Shown: positions 34,138 to 47,500 of the stretch, piece by piece | Layout of the letters: the number at the start of each line of letters is the position of its first letter | How positions within the stretch are numbered: the first letter of the stretch is position 1 | From: Pleodorina starrii | Lineage: Eukaryota > Chlorophyta > Chlorophyceae > Chlamydomonadales > Volvocaceae | NCBI GenBank assembly: GCA_030267565.1 | Contig: BRXU01000009.1 | Coordinates: 2,440,001 to 2,504,000 of the forward strand | Direction of reading: 5' to 3' | DNA: 64,000 nt | Translations under genes and position numbers: made by a program | The notes under the pieces: model-generated | The model's input: the letters and a program-made list of their open reading frames with translations, nothing else | What the model was told of the DNA's origin: nothing | The model's database searches: none

Positions 34138-37100
34138 CTACGCATCCAGGTCGCTGTCGCCGTTCGCTCCCAGCCCGCCGTCCGCCTGCACTTCTGCCTG
34201 GTTCCACTCGCCCGCCGCGTCCCAGTCCTCGTCCTCCGGCTTGGGCAGCAGCATGTCGGGGGAGCTGCGGTAGGAGGCGAGGGGAGGGGAGGCACACCGG
34301 GAGTTGTTACCCGAGGGGGTTGGTACCCGAGGGAGTGTTGAGGCGCGGGGGGTTTGATACCCGAGGGGGTGTTGAGGTGCGAGGGGTGTTGAGGGGCGGG
34401 GGCTGGGGGAAGGAGGGCAGGCGGAGGTGCACAGTCACACAGGCCCCTGTGCAGCTTGGATGCATCAGGCACTCCACCCCGCATTCCTCCATCCCACATG
34501 CTCGTCCACATACTCGTCCACATGCTTGTCCACATGCTCGTCCCCTTCATATACACGCGTCCCCTATGTTTATACACGCGAGGGACGGGCCTGTGGGATG
34601 TGGGTTTGGGTTGTGCGAACCAGGCTCCTCCCTCTGCCCCCGCACTGAATCCTGGCAGCACCGAACGCGGACCCAGCGACCCACCGACCCAGCGACCCAC
34701 CGGTCGGATGAGATGGCGTTGGTCGACAGGATCTGCGGCCCCGCAGCCCGTACCTCCGCCGTGCGCAGCGTGATGAGCCGCCCGCCCTGCGTCCAGCAGC
34801 CCAATGCGTGACACGACACGACACGACACGACATGACGTGGCACGACACGACGTGGCAGATTGGTGCAGCAGAATGGTGCAGACGAATGATGCAACAGAC
34901 TGATGCAGCCGAGGCAGCGGGGGCGGGAGAGGGAGAGGGAGAGGGCAACAGCAGCGGGAGCAGCAGCCGCGTTACGGCATCCCGAGGCCGAGGGAGACAG
35001 AGCCCCTCGGAACCAGAACCCGAGAAAGGGCAGGTCGCCAAAACCCTTAAACCCCAAACCCGCCCTCAAAACCCTTAAACCGTATTACCTCGAGGCCAAA
35101 GTTGAGGAACGGTTGCTCGCATGTGTCTACGAGGTGAGCCAGGTGCCTCAGGCTGTGCAGTCGCCGGCCGTTGAAGCTCTCGCAGGGTACGACACTGTAG
35201 CGATAGCCGTGGTTAATCTCGTGGGCCAGCACCTGCACCAGCAACACCACCTGAACTCCGAAACAGCCGCCACAGCCGCCACCACCACCACCACCGCCGC
35301 CGCCGCCGTCGTCACCGCCACCGCCACGGCATCAGCCGCCGCCACCACCACCATAGGCATCGGCAGCATCGCCGCCGGGGCAGCAGCACAAGGAACAGGC
35401 GGAAGAGCAACGGCATGCCCACGAGAGCAGGAAGAGCATACCCGTCAGCAGTTAGCAGTCAGAAGAACTAGTAGAATCAGAGGCGGAACCCAGGGCCGCG
35501 GGGCAGGCAAGGCAGTTCTCTTACGGGCTCACACACACACACACATACATACGGTACATACCCCACATGGCACCCGGCTGGTGGTCTTTTACGGGACAAA
35601 GAATGAAGATACCGCAGCGATGGGACGGAGGATGTGGACCTTGGCGCGTAGGTGAGCGAGGCGGGGGTGTACGTGTGGTCAACTCCCGCGTGTTGATCCC
35701 CCATCTCCTCCGCCTTCGCCTACGCCTGACGCGCCTCGGGGAGAGGTCGCAGTGTCCCGGCTCGACGACACCAGTGCAGCGCCCTCTACTGACCCACGGG
35801 TCGGCACCGCGGGACCGCCGCTTCCTCTTCTGCGCCCCGCGCCGTGGTGCGGCTCTGCGCTTCTCACCTGTTGGCCCTTTCGCAGTTTGTTCTGGTTGAG
35901 GGCCGCCAGCACGGGAACCGGAATGTCCGAGCGCCTGCTGCGCCGTCCGCCTCCGCCGCCAAACACCATCTCCAGGAAGGGGCTCGACAACGGTGCAAAC
36001 ACCAGGCCGCCGACGATGAGGTACGACGGTACGGCATCCACGGCATCCAGCACGGGCACCAGGTGGTCCTTCGCCTTGAGCGGGTAGCTGACGCAGATCT
36101 CCTGGTGGCGGTTGGCGGTAACGGTGGTTGGTTGTGGCGGATAGGGCGGTTGGCGTGGTTGGGATCTGGGCGAGGAGTCCCGCTTGAGTCGAGGCAGGGC
36201 ACGGCGTGGTGGTGAGCCGTTGAAGAGCGCCTTGGGGAGAGCGTCTCGGCGCCCTCAATAAGGGTGTCGCACGGGCCATACACTGCAGTACACACCCGAT
36301 GTACTGCGGACGAGACCCGGGTGCTGGCCCGAGGGCGTATTGCGCCCAGAGGGAGAGGGAGAAAGGTAAGGGTTGTGGTGTAGGGCTCCTGCTGTACTAG
36401 CCTGCCCTCCACCCTCGGCCCGCCGCCCCGACCGATGATACCACCAATGGTACGGCACTGTACGACACCGTACCCATAACCCACCTGGCCGTCGCGCAGC
36501 AGCTTCAGGTGAATGTGCTCGTCGATGTGCTTGGCCCGGATGATGTACGTGAACTCCAGCCGCTCGTCCTCACGAAACTCCACCGTACCTACATGCCGTA
36601 CAGTAAGGCTTGTGTTGTAAGAAATATTAAAACTGGTATATGTATGTATATGTGTGTATGTGTGCACATGCCCGGCTGACGCGGCGCCACCACGCGATGC
36701 ACCGTGACGCAGTGCACAGCTCGAGGGTACGGCAAACACCCCCAAATACGGCACGGTACGGCAACAGTCAACACATGACCAGGCCACGACCGCTGCCACG
36801 AAAAGGAACGAACCAACAAAGGCCCACAAGCACATCAGGTCCCCGCCGCCACAGCCACCGCCATCACCGTCACCGCCGCCTGTACAACAAGAAGCCAGTT
36901 CGATTAGCCAATGACGGTTGCACCCACCATCATCGGCGATGGCCACCCCGTCCACCTCCAGAATGACGTCATCCTTGAGGATCGCCCCGTGCGCCGCCGA
37001 CAACGGATCCGTCTTGACCACCAACACGCCCGAGCTGCCCTCGGGCACCTGTGGATGATAATTTGTTGCTTTCATGTTATTGATATCGTTATTGTTATTG

Positions 37101-40100
37101 TTATTGGTAATGGTATTGTTTTTGTTGGTGGTGGTGGTGACAGGTTGGTGGAGACAGGACATTTATGGTACAGGTTATTTAAGAGGGCTGCTTCCGAGCG
37201 TCACCAACTAACGGCGCCAACGGTCAACGGCCAAAACGAACGTACCTTGAGGTAAGCGCGCTGCGCGGGGTTCTCCAGGTCCTGTGTGTGGAAGCCCGGG
37301 GAGGGCACGCCGCGGTACGTGCCGCGCTGCTCGGCCTCCTGCGAGCGGTTGAGGTGCGGCATGGGAGGGGTGGTGGTGATGATGGTGGTGGTGAGGGTAG
37401 GGCGAGGAGCTGAGGACGGCAGGGGCGATCAGTGCGTGGATGGGATCCAAATAGGATCCAAATCGGGGGAGGGAGTTGTAGCCGCATCAGCTGAAACCCT
37501 AGCAGCCAAAGACCGACACAACACAGGCATGGGAAGAGGAAAGGTTCGCCTCTAATAAAGGTCAAAACACAACAACGTTGTGCGCGCAAAGCTGCGTGCG
37601 CAAAGCTGCGAGCACAGTGCAAGTTTTCAAAAATTAAAAAAAAACGGCGCCCAGATCCCCACTCGCCTCCAGAAAGTGCTTAACGACGCGGTGCGGAATG
37701 ATGTACCCGATGTTGTCGGTGCTGCTGCTCACGTTCTTGCTGAAAGCCACGCCTGAAGAAAGGTGCGCGGATTGGGTTGGGATTGGGTTGGGATTGGGGT
37801 GGGATCGGGTCGGGTTGGGATCGGGTCGGGTTGGGTTGAGTTTGGATCGGGTTGGGTTGGATCGGGTTTCCGGCGCCTAAAGCGCTCAGCCGGCGCCTAA
37901 AGCGCTCACTCGCCTATACCGCTCAGTGCCAAGGCACCCAAGCGGTGGATCGGGCTGGGGAGTACCTACCTTGGGATGGCCCGTGGTCGAACCCCCAACC
38001 CCCGCACCCCCTTCCCATTCCCCACACAAAGCAACAGGATATCGATCGCTAGCCTAATCTAATCCTATATTATCTGACCTACTCTAATCAAATTAATGTA
38101 GGGTTTTATCGTTAGGGTTTCATCGTCAGGAAGGCAAGCCAGTGAAGAGCAATGGCAATAACAGCCATGGCCGCGAACAAACCCAGCTACGTGGTATTGG
38201 GTATTTGGGTTGGCATCCAGCAACATCCGCTGCGAGACGGTGTCTCGTCCCGTCCCGTCCCGTCTCGTTTCCTTTCTGCCGGTCCGCGAGTCGACCCCGC
38301 CCAGTCCCGACCAGCACTTGTCACAATGACAAGGAAAATGGTAATTGAAGCTGCCATCACAGACGGCCAGGGCGCGTTCATTTTCCCGGGTCTGGCCCTC
38401 AACGTTGGCCATGCCCCGGGCCCTTCGGGCGGCCCTTCGGGCCGCAAGGGAACCTAACGTATGTTTCGGGTGGTCCTATTTCGGTCGGCGGGCCGGGTTC
38501 GGTCGGCCTATTTCCTGGTTTCGGGCACTTCGGTAACGGACCGAACGTACACCGAAGCGTTTGCCCATGTCTGGTGGCTGCCCGACCGCCAGGAATCCCG
38601 TCAACCTACCCGCCACCTTGCCACCCTCCAGGTCCATGAACGCGGGTCCGCCGCTGTTGCCTGAACAGGAAAGCGGGGAGCCACGAACGCGACGGCCTTC
38701 AAACCAAAACAACCGACGGCCTTCAAACCAAAACAACCGACGGCCTTCAAACCAAAACAACCAGCTCGGGGACTGAGGAATGGCCAACAGGAGGATGAGG
38801 AGGATGAGGAGGATGCACATGGCAGCATGCACATGATGCATGACGACATGATCGGCGCATGACGCTGCTGCACGTGCATGCTGCCACGTCCTGGCTTTTG
38901 GTGCCTTTGCAGGCCGCAGCTCAGCCGCTTCACTGTTGGAAGCAGAGAACAGGTGCTGTTGGGGCAACAGGCCCCGGTTGCTGCACTGCACATCGGTTTG
39001 GTCTGGTTTCGCTGCCCGAAATACCCACCGTGCCCCTCCTCGCAGACTCGCCCCCAACCCGGCCACCACCTCTCCACCCCGCCCCCCTCCACACATCCAT
39101 CTCCAACCCCAGCCACCCACCCACCCGGATTGATCGCGGCGTCGATCTGAATGGACAGCAGCCGCGCGGTCGCCGAATAGCGGACCAGGGCGATGCGCGA
39201 CACGATCCCCTTGGTGACACTGATGTTATCACCTGAGGGGGGGGGCGGGCGGGGGGGGGGTAACAGGGGGTCGTGTGTGTGTGTGTTTGTGGGCAGTGGC
39301 CGGCGGGCAGTGCGGCGGCGAGAGTGGAATGCGGTAGGGGCACTGCCATGTTGGTGAAGCAGCATGCAGCCAGTAGGAAGGAAGGAAGCAGAGGAGGAGG
39401 AGGAGGAGGAGGAGGAGGAGGAGGAGGACACCAGGCGGTGAGGCGGGGCGAGGCGGGGCGGTGCTGGTGCTGGTGTTGCCGCTACAAAGGAGCCACCGCA
39501 GCTCCCACCGCCCTACTCAGACCCCGCCCTCTTCCCTCGATCCCTCCCTCCTCCGTGCCTTCGCTGCGGCATCTTTTCCCATACTCTCCCCTCCCCCCCT
39601 CCCTCCCACCCGGAGCTCTCCCGCCGCCCGGGGGTCGCCTTACCCCCTACTGGGTAGCCAGCCACCGCAATCGGACTCTGCGGGAGCGGGGGGCGGGGGG
39701 TGGGGGCGGAGGTGGGGGGTGGGGGTTAGGGTGGTTCAACAAACCTAAGCCGGGTAATCAAACTGGAAGACGGGGAGCGCAGGGCGGGAAAACCCTAAGT
39801 TAGGCAAGCTGGGACAGGGCCGACGTAGGCAAAAGCTGACATATGCCCCAGCTCCGCAGCAGCTGCCCCCTCCCCTCCCCGGACCCTCCTCCCCCGACCG
39901 ACCCAAGCTCCCCAAGCTCCCCCCCAAACCCCCAGCTACCTGACCGCTGACCCCCCCCCACCCCATCACTCCCTGACCCCCCACCCCCCTAGCTACCTGC
40001 AGCTCCGGCACGTCCACGAACTCCAGTCCCCGCAGCTCCGCCGCCCAGAACGCGTCATCGCGGACCGTCAGGAGCGCCAGATCGCAAACCTGCGGATCAG

Positions 40101-42492
40101 GTCCGATTCGATCCGATCCGATTGGGGCCGATCCGATTTGGTCAGATCCGATTTGGTCGGAAGGGAGTGGGGGGTTCAGGGTGATGAGGAAGACGGAAGA
40201 CAGCCGGGGAGGGATGGAGGGAGGATCGAGGGATTAACGGGCGAGGATTGTTAGGCAGAGGAGGGGAGGGGAGGGGAGGGCCGCCAAGAGGTGGGGAGGG
40301 GGGGGGGCCTGAGGGGACGTGAGGAGGGCCCCCCCCCGGGGGAAAGCCCCACGAGACCAGACCTGACCCTACCCCGGCCTCCCTGCCTCTCGCGACCGCC
40401 TCCCCCCTACTCCCTCCCTCCCTCCCTCCCCTCCTCCCCTCCTCCCCTCCTCCCCTCCTCCCCTCCTCCCCTCCTCCCCTCCTCCCCTCCTCCCCTCCTC
40501 CCCTCCTCCCCTCCTCCCTGTACCCCATCCCTCGTCAACCCCTAACCCCCGTGGGAAGGCCCTCGCCGACTCCCCACTCCTGGGATCCAATGCCCATGTC
40601 GTACGTACGAATGTCGTACAGTGCCATCCATACCTTGCCGTCGCAGACGACCTCTGCTTTGAACTTCTTCGCCGCGCCCGGCCGCCGGACGTAAACCGCC
40701 GTGGCATTGGATACCTGGCAGCAGCAGCAGCAGCAGCAGGCATGTGTTTGGATGGATGGATGGATGGATGGATGGATGGATGGATGGATGGATGGATGGA
40801 TGGATGGATGGATGGATGGATGGATGGATGGATGGATGGATGGATGGATGGATGGATGGATGGACGGATGGCGAAACGACAACGGGCAAAAGGGGAACCC
40901 CGACCCCCCGCCGAACTGAGGACAGTCCTAACCACCACACAGCCGCTTCGCCCCGCAGAGAGCGACCGCCGAGGGCGGACCGTGTCCTCCCTCCCGCTCG
41001 TGTCTTGTCCCTCCCACTCGGTGTATGCGTGTTTTGCCGTGTTTTGCGCCGCTGTGTGTGATCTCGACGCCCCCATCAACCGCCAACGATCTGCCCTCAT
41101 ACAAACGGCCAAACACACGCGCACGCTGCGTCCCGCTGCCGTACCCACCACGTGGGAGTTTGTCAGGATGGTCCTCTTTGTCGTATCCAGTACGAAGGCG
41201 CTGCCGGTGCCGGTGCGCTGCGGGCACATCTGCCAGGGCTGCGCGTAGTTGGGATCCACCCGGCTCACAAACACTGCGGCGGAAGAGGGGGGGCAGAGGG
41301 GGCAGAAGGGGGTAGAGGGGGGCAGAGGGGGGGCAGAAACACACCTTACTGACTGTGCGTGTGTGCGTGCGCAACAGGCGCGACGGGTTGGGTTGCGCGG
41401 GCTGGAAAGGGGAGGGTGGAAGGGAGGGTGGAAGGGAGGGGCACGGCGCCCAAGACCGTGTCGGGGAACGCGGGGACGCGCTTGCTGCTGCAAGGGCCGA
41501 TGCAGCTGCGCGATGGGGCGGGGGGGGAGGGGTTATTCACATATAGGCCGGAGCCCGTCAACGGTAAAGTAAGGGGGGCGGGGGCGGCTGTGGAACCACA
41601 CAGGGCTGCGGTACCTTTGAGCACGGAGCTGAGCGCCCACGCCTTGCGCCTCATTTCCCCGGTGACTTTGATGGTGGGCGGCGGAGGGGCCGCAGCGGCC
41701 GCCACCCGCGACTCCGACGCCTGCGCATGCGAAAGAGAGGAAAGAGAGGATTTGGCACTTTGGCAGGGGTCGTGTCCCGCTTGGGGGTTGTGGGTATTTG
41801 GCGTGTGGTGGTGGTGGAGGGTTTTTCCTGGCGACGGGGATTCTGGTGCCCTGGTTCGTTACTGAGGACCGGGTTGCAACCGAGTCCACATTCTTAGGCG
41901 CATCCTGAGGGGTATAACCCCACCAGTCCCTCTCGCTCCGCGTCCCTATCGGTCGCACGCATCTCTCCACGTCCCCAACCGCAGCCCCCGCCCCAACCTG
42001 CCCCCAGCGTCCGCATCCCCTTGGAAACGCATCCTCATCCGTACGACCTAAATACGCCGGTTTTCGCATCCCCGTGATCGCGCGTCTCACGCATCCTGAC
42101 CGGGCTATTTGCTGCCCTCCCGTTACTATCTGGTTTCGGAGCGCTCAAGAGTGCGAGATGGAGAGAGGAGGTGCAGCAGTTGCTTCCAGCCGCGGTGAAT
42201 GGGCGCTTACGTCGTCATCGGACGTCAGAGCTGGGATGAGCGGCGTTCCGCTGCCCAAGGGGAGCTCGGCCCCATCGAGCGGGCTCGCGGAGGCCGCCAG
42301 TTCCTGCTCGTACTCGCCGCGGTTGCTAAAGCTAGAAGGAGATGTGAGAAGGAACCGTCGCGCGTGTGTTTGCCTGGGCCTTGAACAGTCGCGGTGCGCG
42401 CGTGAGGAACAGCGAGCTGCCGCGCGAAATGGAAGCGGTCGACTGGCGGCAGATTGGTGAAGTTTGTTTTGTTGTAGGTGCAACTGCATCAT
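34138..42492 (-). CDS. Deg/HtrA-type serine protease (S1C), plant DEG2/DEG9/DEG10 group
   Basis: ATP-independent serine endoprotease for protein quality control. Sixteen exons: 42492-42211, 41720-41615, 41273-41149, 40714-40634, 40089-39997, 39677-39644, 39232-39125, 38660-38610, 37752-37667, 37338-37246, 37048-36928, 36588-36485, 36101-35868, 35250-35089, 34786-34701, 34264-34138; 630 aa. Catalytic triad: His170 (ILTNSHV), Asp201 (VCDLALLTV), Ser279 (GNSGGPAF). GYPVGG is a 34-bp exon. A first PDZ follows ([20 protein letters not shown]), then a second PDZ-like part ([34 protein letters not shown]). This architecture and the [15 protein letters not shown] entry are those of plant DEG9-like enzymes. 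The N terminus (1-60) is rich in Arg/Ser/Gln and poor in acids, so it may be an organelle targeting peptide. That leaves the subfamily open. The intron after HFLE needs a GC donor. Confidence 0.9.
39388..39431 (+). repeat. GGA trinucleotide array in a Deg intron
   Basis: About 14 GGA units in the intron between the GYPVGG exon and the GDNISVTKG exon. Confidence 0.9.
40405..40518 (+). repeat. CTCCC/CCTCCTCCC array in a Deg intron
   Basis: About 115 bp of pyrimidine-only CCCCTCCT repeats in the intron between the exons starting VCDLALL and VSNATAVY. Confidence 0.9.
40747..40870 (+). repeat. GGAT tetranucleotide array in a Deg intron
   Basis: About 30 GGAT units, almost perfect, in the intron between the catalytic-His exon and the VSNATAVY exon. 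A (CAG)n run lies just before it, next to the acceptor. Confidence 0.95.
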
Positions 42493-43413
42493 CACGTGCT
42501 ACAAGACGTCAAATAAAGCGGCGCGGACACGGACTGAAGAAGATACAGGGCCCCTATTAGTTAGGGCCCGTGGGTGCCGGCGCTCGTACACTGCGGCTAT
42601 TAGGACAGCAGCCTCCCACATTCGGCACCTTTTGCTGCCCCGTGCAAATGCGATCTTTGTAGTATGATAACATATGTGATTGAGCGGACGCTGTGGTTAC
42701 ACGAGGGCAGGCTCGAATATCCCGTTGAATTCGAATGCCAATTTCGTGGCTCACGGTTCCAACCCCAAAATTTCAAGTGAGTCTCTGATGACCCATACAA
42801 TCTAAACACGCGGATTATATGCACGGTGTCGCTGATTCAGGATGTGCAACCTGAAACCAAACCAGGTGGGACTTTTGGATTCCGCCCAAACGCCCGAAAG
42901 AATGCGTACATAAATCACAAGGGTAAAAGTATTCACGAACACTCAAGCACGGTTGCCTGAGACTGGCTCACTTCAGTGGCATGAGCGTAACCTATCCAGC
43001 TAGCCCACCCATACCGCCCCGGCAGCATCAACCCAGCACGCTCCTTCAGCGGCACCGCAGGATGGCCCGAGATGCCCCACGTGAATAATCCGCCCGCCGC
43101 GTACATCATCGTATACGATACTAACGCTCAAGTCCTTGTCATTTGGCCAAGTTAGGTCCACAGTAAACCCTAGCCAAGGGATGTGAAGCACGCACCGGCC
43201 GACGGTCCTGGCCCTGATGAACATCAAGCATTACATGTACACGCGTGCATCCATTGCAAAACTACACACTAACACTCCTGACGCTGGAACGTCCACAGCA
43301 GCACCCCGTGAGCTTATAATACCCGGGTAATCCCTGCACAACCCCTTCCCTGGTATAAACCCAGTCTACCGTCCCCGCCCAGCCACCACCGTCCCCGCCT
43401 CCCCCCGGCGGCT
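42493..43413. other. Intergenic, Deg 5' region and DC3 3' region
   Basis: No frame with recognisable features. Holds the Deg promoter and the DC3 3' UTR, with its likely poly(A) signal at 43231. Confidence 0.6.
43231..43235 (-). terminator. TGTAA poly(A) signal, DC3-like gene
   Basis: TTACA on the plus strand, 179 nt after the stop codon of the EF-hand gene. Confidence 0.55.
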
Positions 43414-43968
43414 CTACTTGCGCTTCTGAGGCGGCGGTGGCGCCTTGTACGTTTTTGCTGTGACCCGGTTAAGCAGCTGCTTCACTTGATTGGTGTGTAA
43501 GCAGTGCAGGAACTCCGTGAGGGTCAGGATTTTGCCGCTGTTGAGGTCCGCCGTACCGAACACCTGCTCCAGCTGCATGTCCAGCTCCGCTCGCCCATAC
43601 CGCAGGTACATGATCTGCATCGCCTCCTCGAGCGTGATGAACCCCTGGTTGTTCTTGTCGTTCATGACGAACTCCACGACATTGAACAGCCCCCGCGGCT
43701 CGTAGCCCGTCTTGTCGTCTCGGCACCGAGTGTATAGCGTCTGGAACTCTAGCAGGCTGATGCAGCCGTCGCAGTCTTCGTCGACTTCCCATATCATGTC
43801 CTCCACCTCGCCACGCTTAGGTTTATGCCCTAGCCGTAGGAATAGCTCCGTGAGCTCCTCAGCATCAATCTTCTTGTCCGACTTGCTGTCTATCGTGTTG
43901 AAGGCTCTCTCCAGCTCATTTTGCTCGTTCTTACGAGCATACCGCTCGCGGGCAGCGGCGGTCGCCAT
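43414..43968 (-). CDS. EF-hand protein, probable outer dynein arm docking complex subunit DC3
   Basis: Intronless, 184 aa (about 21 kDa), MATAAARERYARKNEQNELE at the start and a basic, Pro-rich tail (KAPPPPQKRK). Four EF-hand-like loops: DSKSDKKIDAEE, DEDCDGCISLLE, DKNNQGFITLEE, DLNSGKILTLTE. The second loop carries a Cys-Asp-Gly-Cys pair, which fits the redox-sensitive Ca-binding described for Chlamydomonas DC3 (ODA14), a 21-kDa EF-hand subunit that docks outer dynein arms to doublet microtubules. Size, fold and the Cys pair support DC3; the assignment is from family knowledge, not alignment. It could be another axonemal calmodulin-like protein (calaxin type). Transcribed head-to-head with RSP14. 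Being intronless is unusual among its neighbours, all of which have many introns. Confidence 0.65.
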   Translation of the reverse strand: MATAAARERYARKNEQNELERAFNTIDSKSDKKIDAEELTELFLRLGHKPKRGEVEDMIWEVDEDCDGCISLLEFQTLYTRCRDDKTGYEPRGLFNVVEFVMNDKNNQGFITLEEAMQIMYLRYGRAELDMQLEQVFGTADLNSGKILTLTEFLHCLHTNQVKQLLNRVTAKTYKAPPPPQKRK

Positions 43969-44522
43969 TATATCTCTATACCCCTATATAGTAATCTAGT
44001 CTAAATTGGGTTTCTTCTAGTTGAACTGGGCCAAGGCCAAACTCCGTCGCTCACCAAAAGCGCCAAAAGATTCAACACAAATGTTCCAGCGTCAATGGAT
44101 GGGCAGATAATTTTATATAGGTGTAGCATCAAATTGTTAACGAGGCTGTATGATCGGGAGCATTACCAATCGCAGGTCCTTAGACCACGATGCAGACGAT
44201 GTACATCGGTGCACCGGCCACGCAAACCAGGCTCAAGCTTCTCACGATAAATATCAGTCATAATAGAGGAAGCACATGGTATTTTTACCTGCGGGACCAT
44301 CACTGACTGTTATGTGCACGGAACCACGGTGCTGTTTGGCGTCTTCCACATCATCACGATGAACACCTGTTACCGACAGAGCGCCTAAAACTGAAAATGA
44401 CGATACCTCAAAATATCTACAAGCATTCATAGGCCCAATAAGTATACCTCGCTCCTTAACCATCTGCGCTACCTGCCCATTTAGCCTGCGGAGCTGACAG
44501 CATAAGCACCAGCAAAGTCGCC
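43969..44522. promoter_or_regulatory. Divergent promoter region of two ciliary genes
   Basis: 554 bp between the start codons of the DC3-like gene (minus) and RSP14 (plus). TATATAG-like sequence (CCCCTATATAGTAATC) lies within 30 nt of the DC3 start, close enough to be in the leader. Much less GC-rich than the genes. No open frame of note. Confidence 0.6.
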
Positions 44523-47500
44523 ATGGATAGCCAAGCGCGAATCCGGGAGAATATGCGCCACATCCAGGCCTTTGAAGCCAAGCCCAATCCGAAGCCCCTC
44601 GCGGAGACGGCCGTTACACGCGGGTTTGAGAAGGTGGCGTTTCCGAAACTGGTGAGGCCCTGCACCGGCCCAGGCAGGGGCCCGACCCCTTGACAAGGGG
44701 GGACGCAAGCGCAGTCGGCCCCTTTCCTATCGTCCCGCGTCCAACTTCCATCCGTCCGACCCCCCAACCCCCGAACCCTACTCCCCCGCCCTCCGCAGGT
44801 GGCGGAGCTCAGCGGCAATAACCCCATCGTACGACAAAAGGCCCTTTTGGCTGCCCGCGAGCTGCTCACCTCCCCCATCAACCTGGTGCAGTGTGTGGCG
44901 GCGGGCGCCACTCCAGCCATAGTGGCGCTGCTTCAGGTGGGTGTGACGATGAAGGCGATACCGCGGAGGGCGGAGGGCGGTGGCCTGCTGCTCCAGCTGC
45001 CTCACGAACGTGCGGTGCAGTGCAGTGCGGGGGGATGGGCGGGCGGGGGGATGGACGGGCGGCTGGGCCGGACAAGTCCGGACCTGTTCGCTGTGTCCAG
45101 TACGTCGGGGCAGGAGCGCAGGGCCAGGCCAGGCCGGGCGGGGCCAGGCCGGGCGGGGCAGGGCAAGGAAGCGACTGGGAGGGGTTAGTGCACGCTGGGA
45201 TGAGGGGGCTGAGGCATTCTCCAGACTGGCTCGGCTGGCCAGCTGGGGGGCCGGCGGCAACGCGGCGGAGACGCGGCCAACAGGAGTGACCAACCGGACT
45301 GTGAAGAGTCCTCCCTCCGTCCTTCCCCAGCCAACGGAGGGCCCGCATCACTCAGGAGAAGCCAGACGGGACGTTGAAGCGACCCACGGGTCATCTTGGG
45401 ACGTGCATGCGTGCGTGCGCGAGATACCTCCGTTGGGGTCATTCTGCGTATGTGGTTGGGGGACCGCCCCTGGTCCTCAGAAGCGCCAGGAGGGCCGGAG
45501 GAGGGTCTGGGGAGCCTCAGAGATAGCTGCAGCTCGGGTGTGGGGATGCGGCCGAGGTCCGACCCGTGGGTCACTGGCTTCGTCGAATGTTGCGTTATGT
45601 TGTGGACTGGACTGCGGAGACGAGCCTGCCGGGCTCACTTGCGCCGCCGCAAAGGGAGGCGCGCCTCTCCCTCTCCCTCTCCCTCGCTGCCCCTCCGCAA
45701 AGAGAGGCATCCCGCGCGCTTGCGCCGCTTGCGCGCCTGTCCGCCTGCCCGGGCCCCGCGCTGGCGGCACACGGGGGTGCACCACCCAGGAACCCCAGCC
45801 CACCCCAGCCCAACCCTACCCCCCCCCTCACACACACCCCCTCACACACACACACACTCAGGATCACAGGGGTTCCTAGCTGTGGCGTTCAGTCGTCCCC
45901 TGGCCCTCCACACGGCCTGCACACCCTCCCTTCCCTCCCCCCCATGCCACACACATACACGCCCACACAGACATACACACACACGCTCACACGCCGGTTA
46001 TCGAACGCGGTACCGGTACCTCTTCTTCGTGCCGCCCTGCAGGACCCGGATGAGGTGACTCGGGGCTACGCCGCCGGTACGTTGGTGCTGTTGGCGTGCA
46101 AGGAGGTGGGGACGCGGGATCTGGTGCAGCACGGAGGGATGGAGGCGCTGGCGCAGGCGCTGGAGGACGAGTGCGAGGTGGGTTGGGGGGGCTGGGGCTG
46201 GGGTTGGAGGTGGGTTGGGGGCTGGGGTTGGGTAGGGTACTCGGGTTGGGGGTCTGGATGGGTGTGGGGGGCTCTGGCTGGGGGTCTGTGGACTGTGGTG
46301 GACCTCAGGTTTTGTGTTTTGGGGAAACTGACCTGGCACCTGGCAGGTAGGATCTCCCGGCTGCCGCCTTGGCTTGCCTTGCCTTGGCTTGCCTTGCCTT
46401 GGCTTGCCTTGGCTTGCCTTGGCTTGCCTTGCCTTGCCTTGCCTTGCCTTGCCTTGCCTTGCCTTGCCTTGCCTTGCCTTGCCTTGCCTTGGCTTGCCTT
46501 GCCTTGCCTTGCCTTGCCTTGCCTTGCCTTGCCTTGCCTTGCCTTGCCTTGCCTTGCCTTGCCTTGCCTTGCCTTGCCTTGCCTTGCCTTGCCTTGCCTT
46601 GCCTTGCCTTGCCTTGCCTTGCCTTGCCCTCCCTGCGTGCCTGGTCCCTGGACCCCCTCACGCCCCCAGCCGCTGCTCGCCCCCAACCGTTGCCCACCTA
46701 CCTACCTACCTACCCACCTACCTACCTGCCTAGCCAGGAAACCCGCCGACCTCCCCTCCTGACTTCCCCTCCTTCATCCCGCACCGCCCTGCTCCGGAAC
46801 CTCCTCTCGCTCCTTCCCTCCGAATCCCCCGCCCCCATCCTTCCAACACCGCTCTTCCCCTCCCCCTCCCCCTCCCCCTCCAGACCGTCCGCGACAACGC
46901 CTACTCCGCCTTCATCGAGGCGACCCGCTTCGACTGGACCCGCCGCGCCCTGGAGGGCCTGCAGGTGGTCCTCCCGCGCATTATGGAGCTAGTCCTGCTG
47001 GAGGTGCAAGAGGCGCCGCAGCGGGCGCAGCAAGGGCTGGCGGTGCTGTACGCGTGCACGCAGGTGGGGGGAAGAAAATGATACCGCAGCGGAGACGAAG
47101 ACGGCGTTAGGTGGGGGGAGGTGTGTGTTTGGGGGGGGGTAATTAAAACGGACCGGGGCGAGGGAACGCAACGCAGTTACCTTGGATATTACCTGAGGTG
47201 GGGGGAAGTGTGTGGTGGTGGGGGGGCAGCCTCTTGTCTGATGTTCCCTCACCCACCCTCACAGGAGTCCCCAGCATTTTGCATTTACTCGCCCTGAAAT
47301 GAAACGCGCTGCGCGCGCGCGGCATTTGAAACCGCAATGGCAGCCCCCGCCGCCGTTTCAGCTGATTCCGGAATCGTGGCAGCCATTGCAGCCGCAGCAC
47401 CGTACTATACCGGAACCCGCAACCGCAACCGTTTCAGCAGTCACAACCGAAAAACCGAAACCAAAACCGCCAACCGCAGGTTCGTCGCAATGCGGATGTG

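Noticed and set aside
40744..41061. Open frames of repeated Met-Asp-Gly-Trp over the GGAT array
   Set aside because: Repeat translation inside a Deg intron; antisense frames likewise.
46369..46992. Long Leu/Ala/Cys-rich open frames on both strands over the GCCTT array
   Set aside because: Pure translation of a pentanucleotide repeat inside RSP14 intron 3; conserved exons on each side splice around it.
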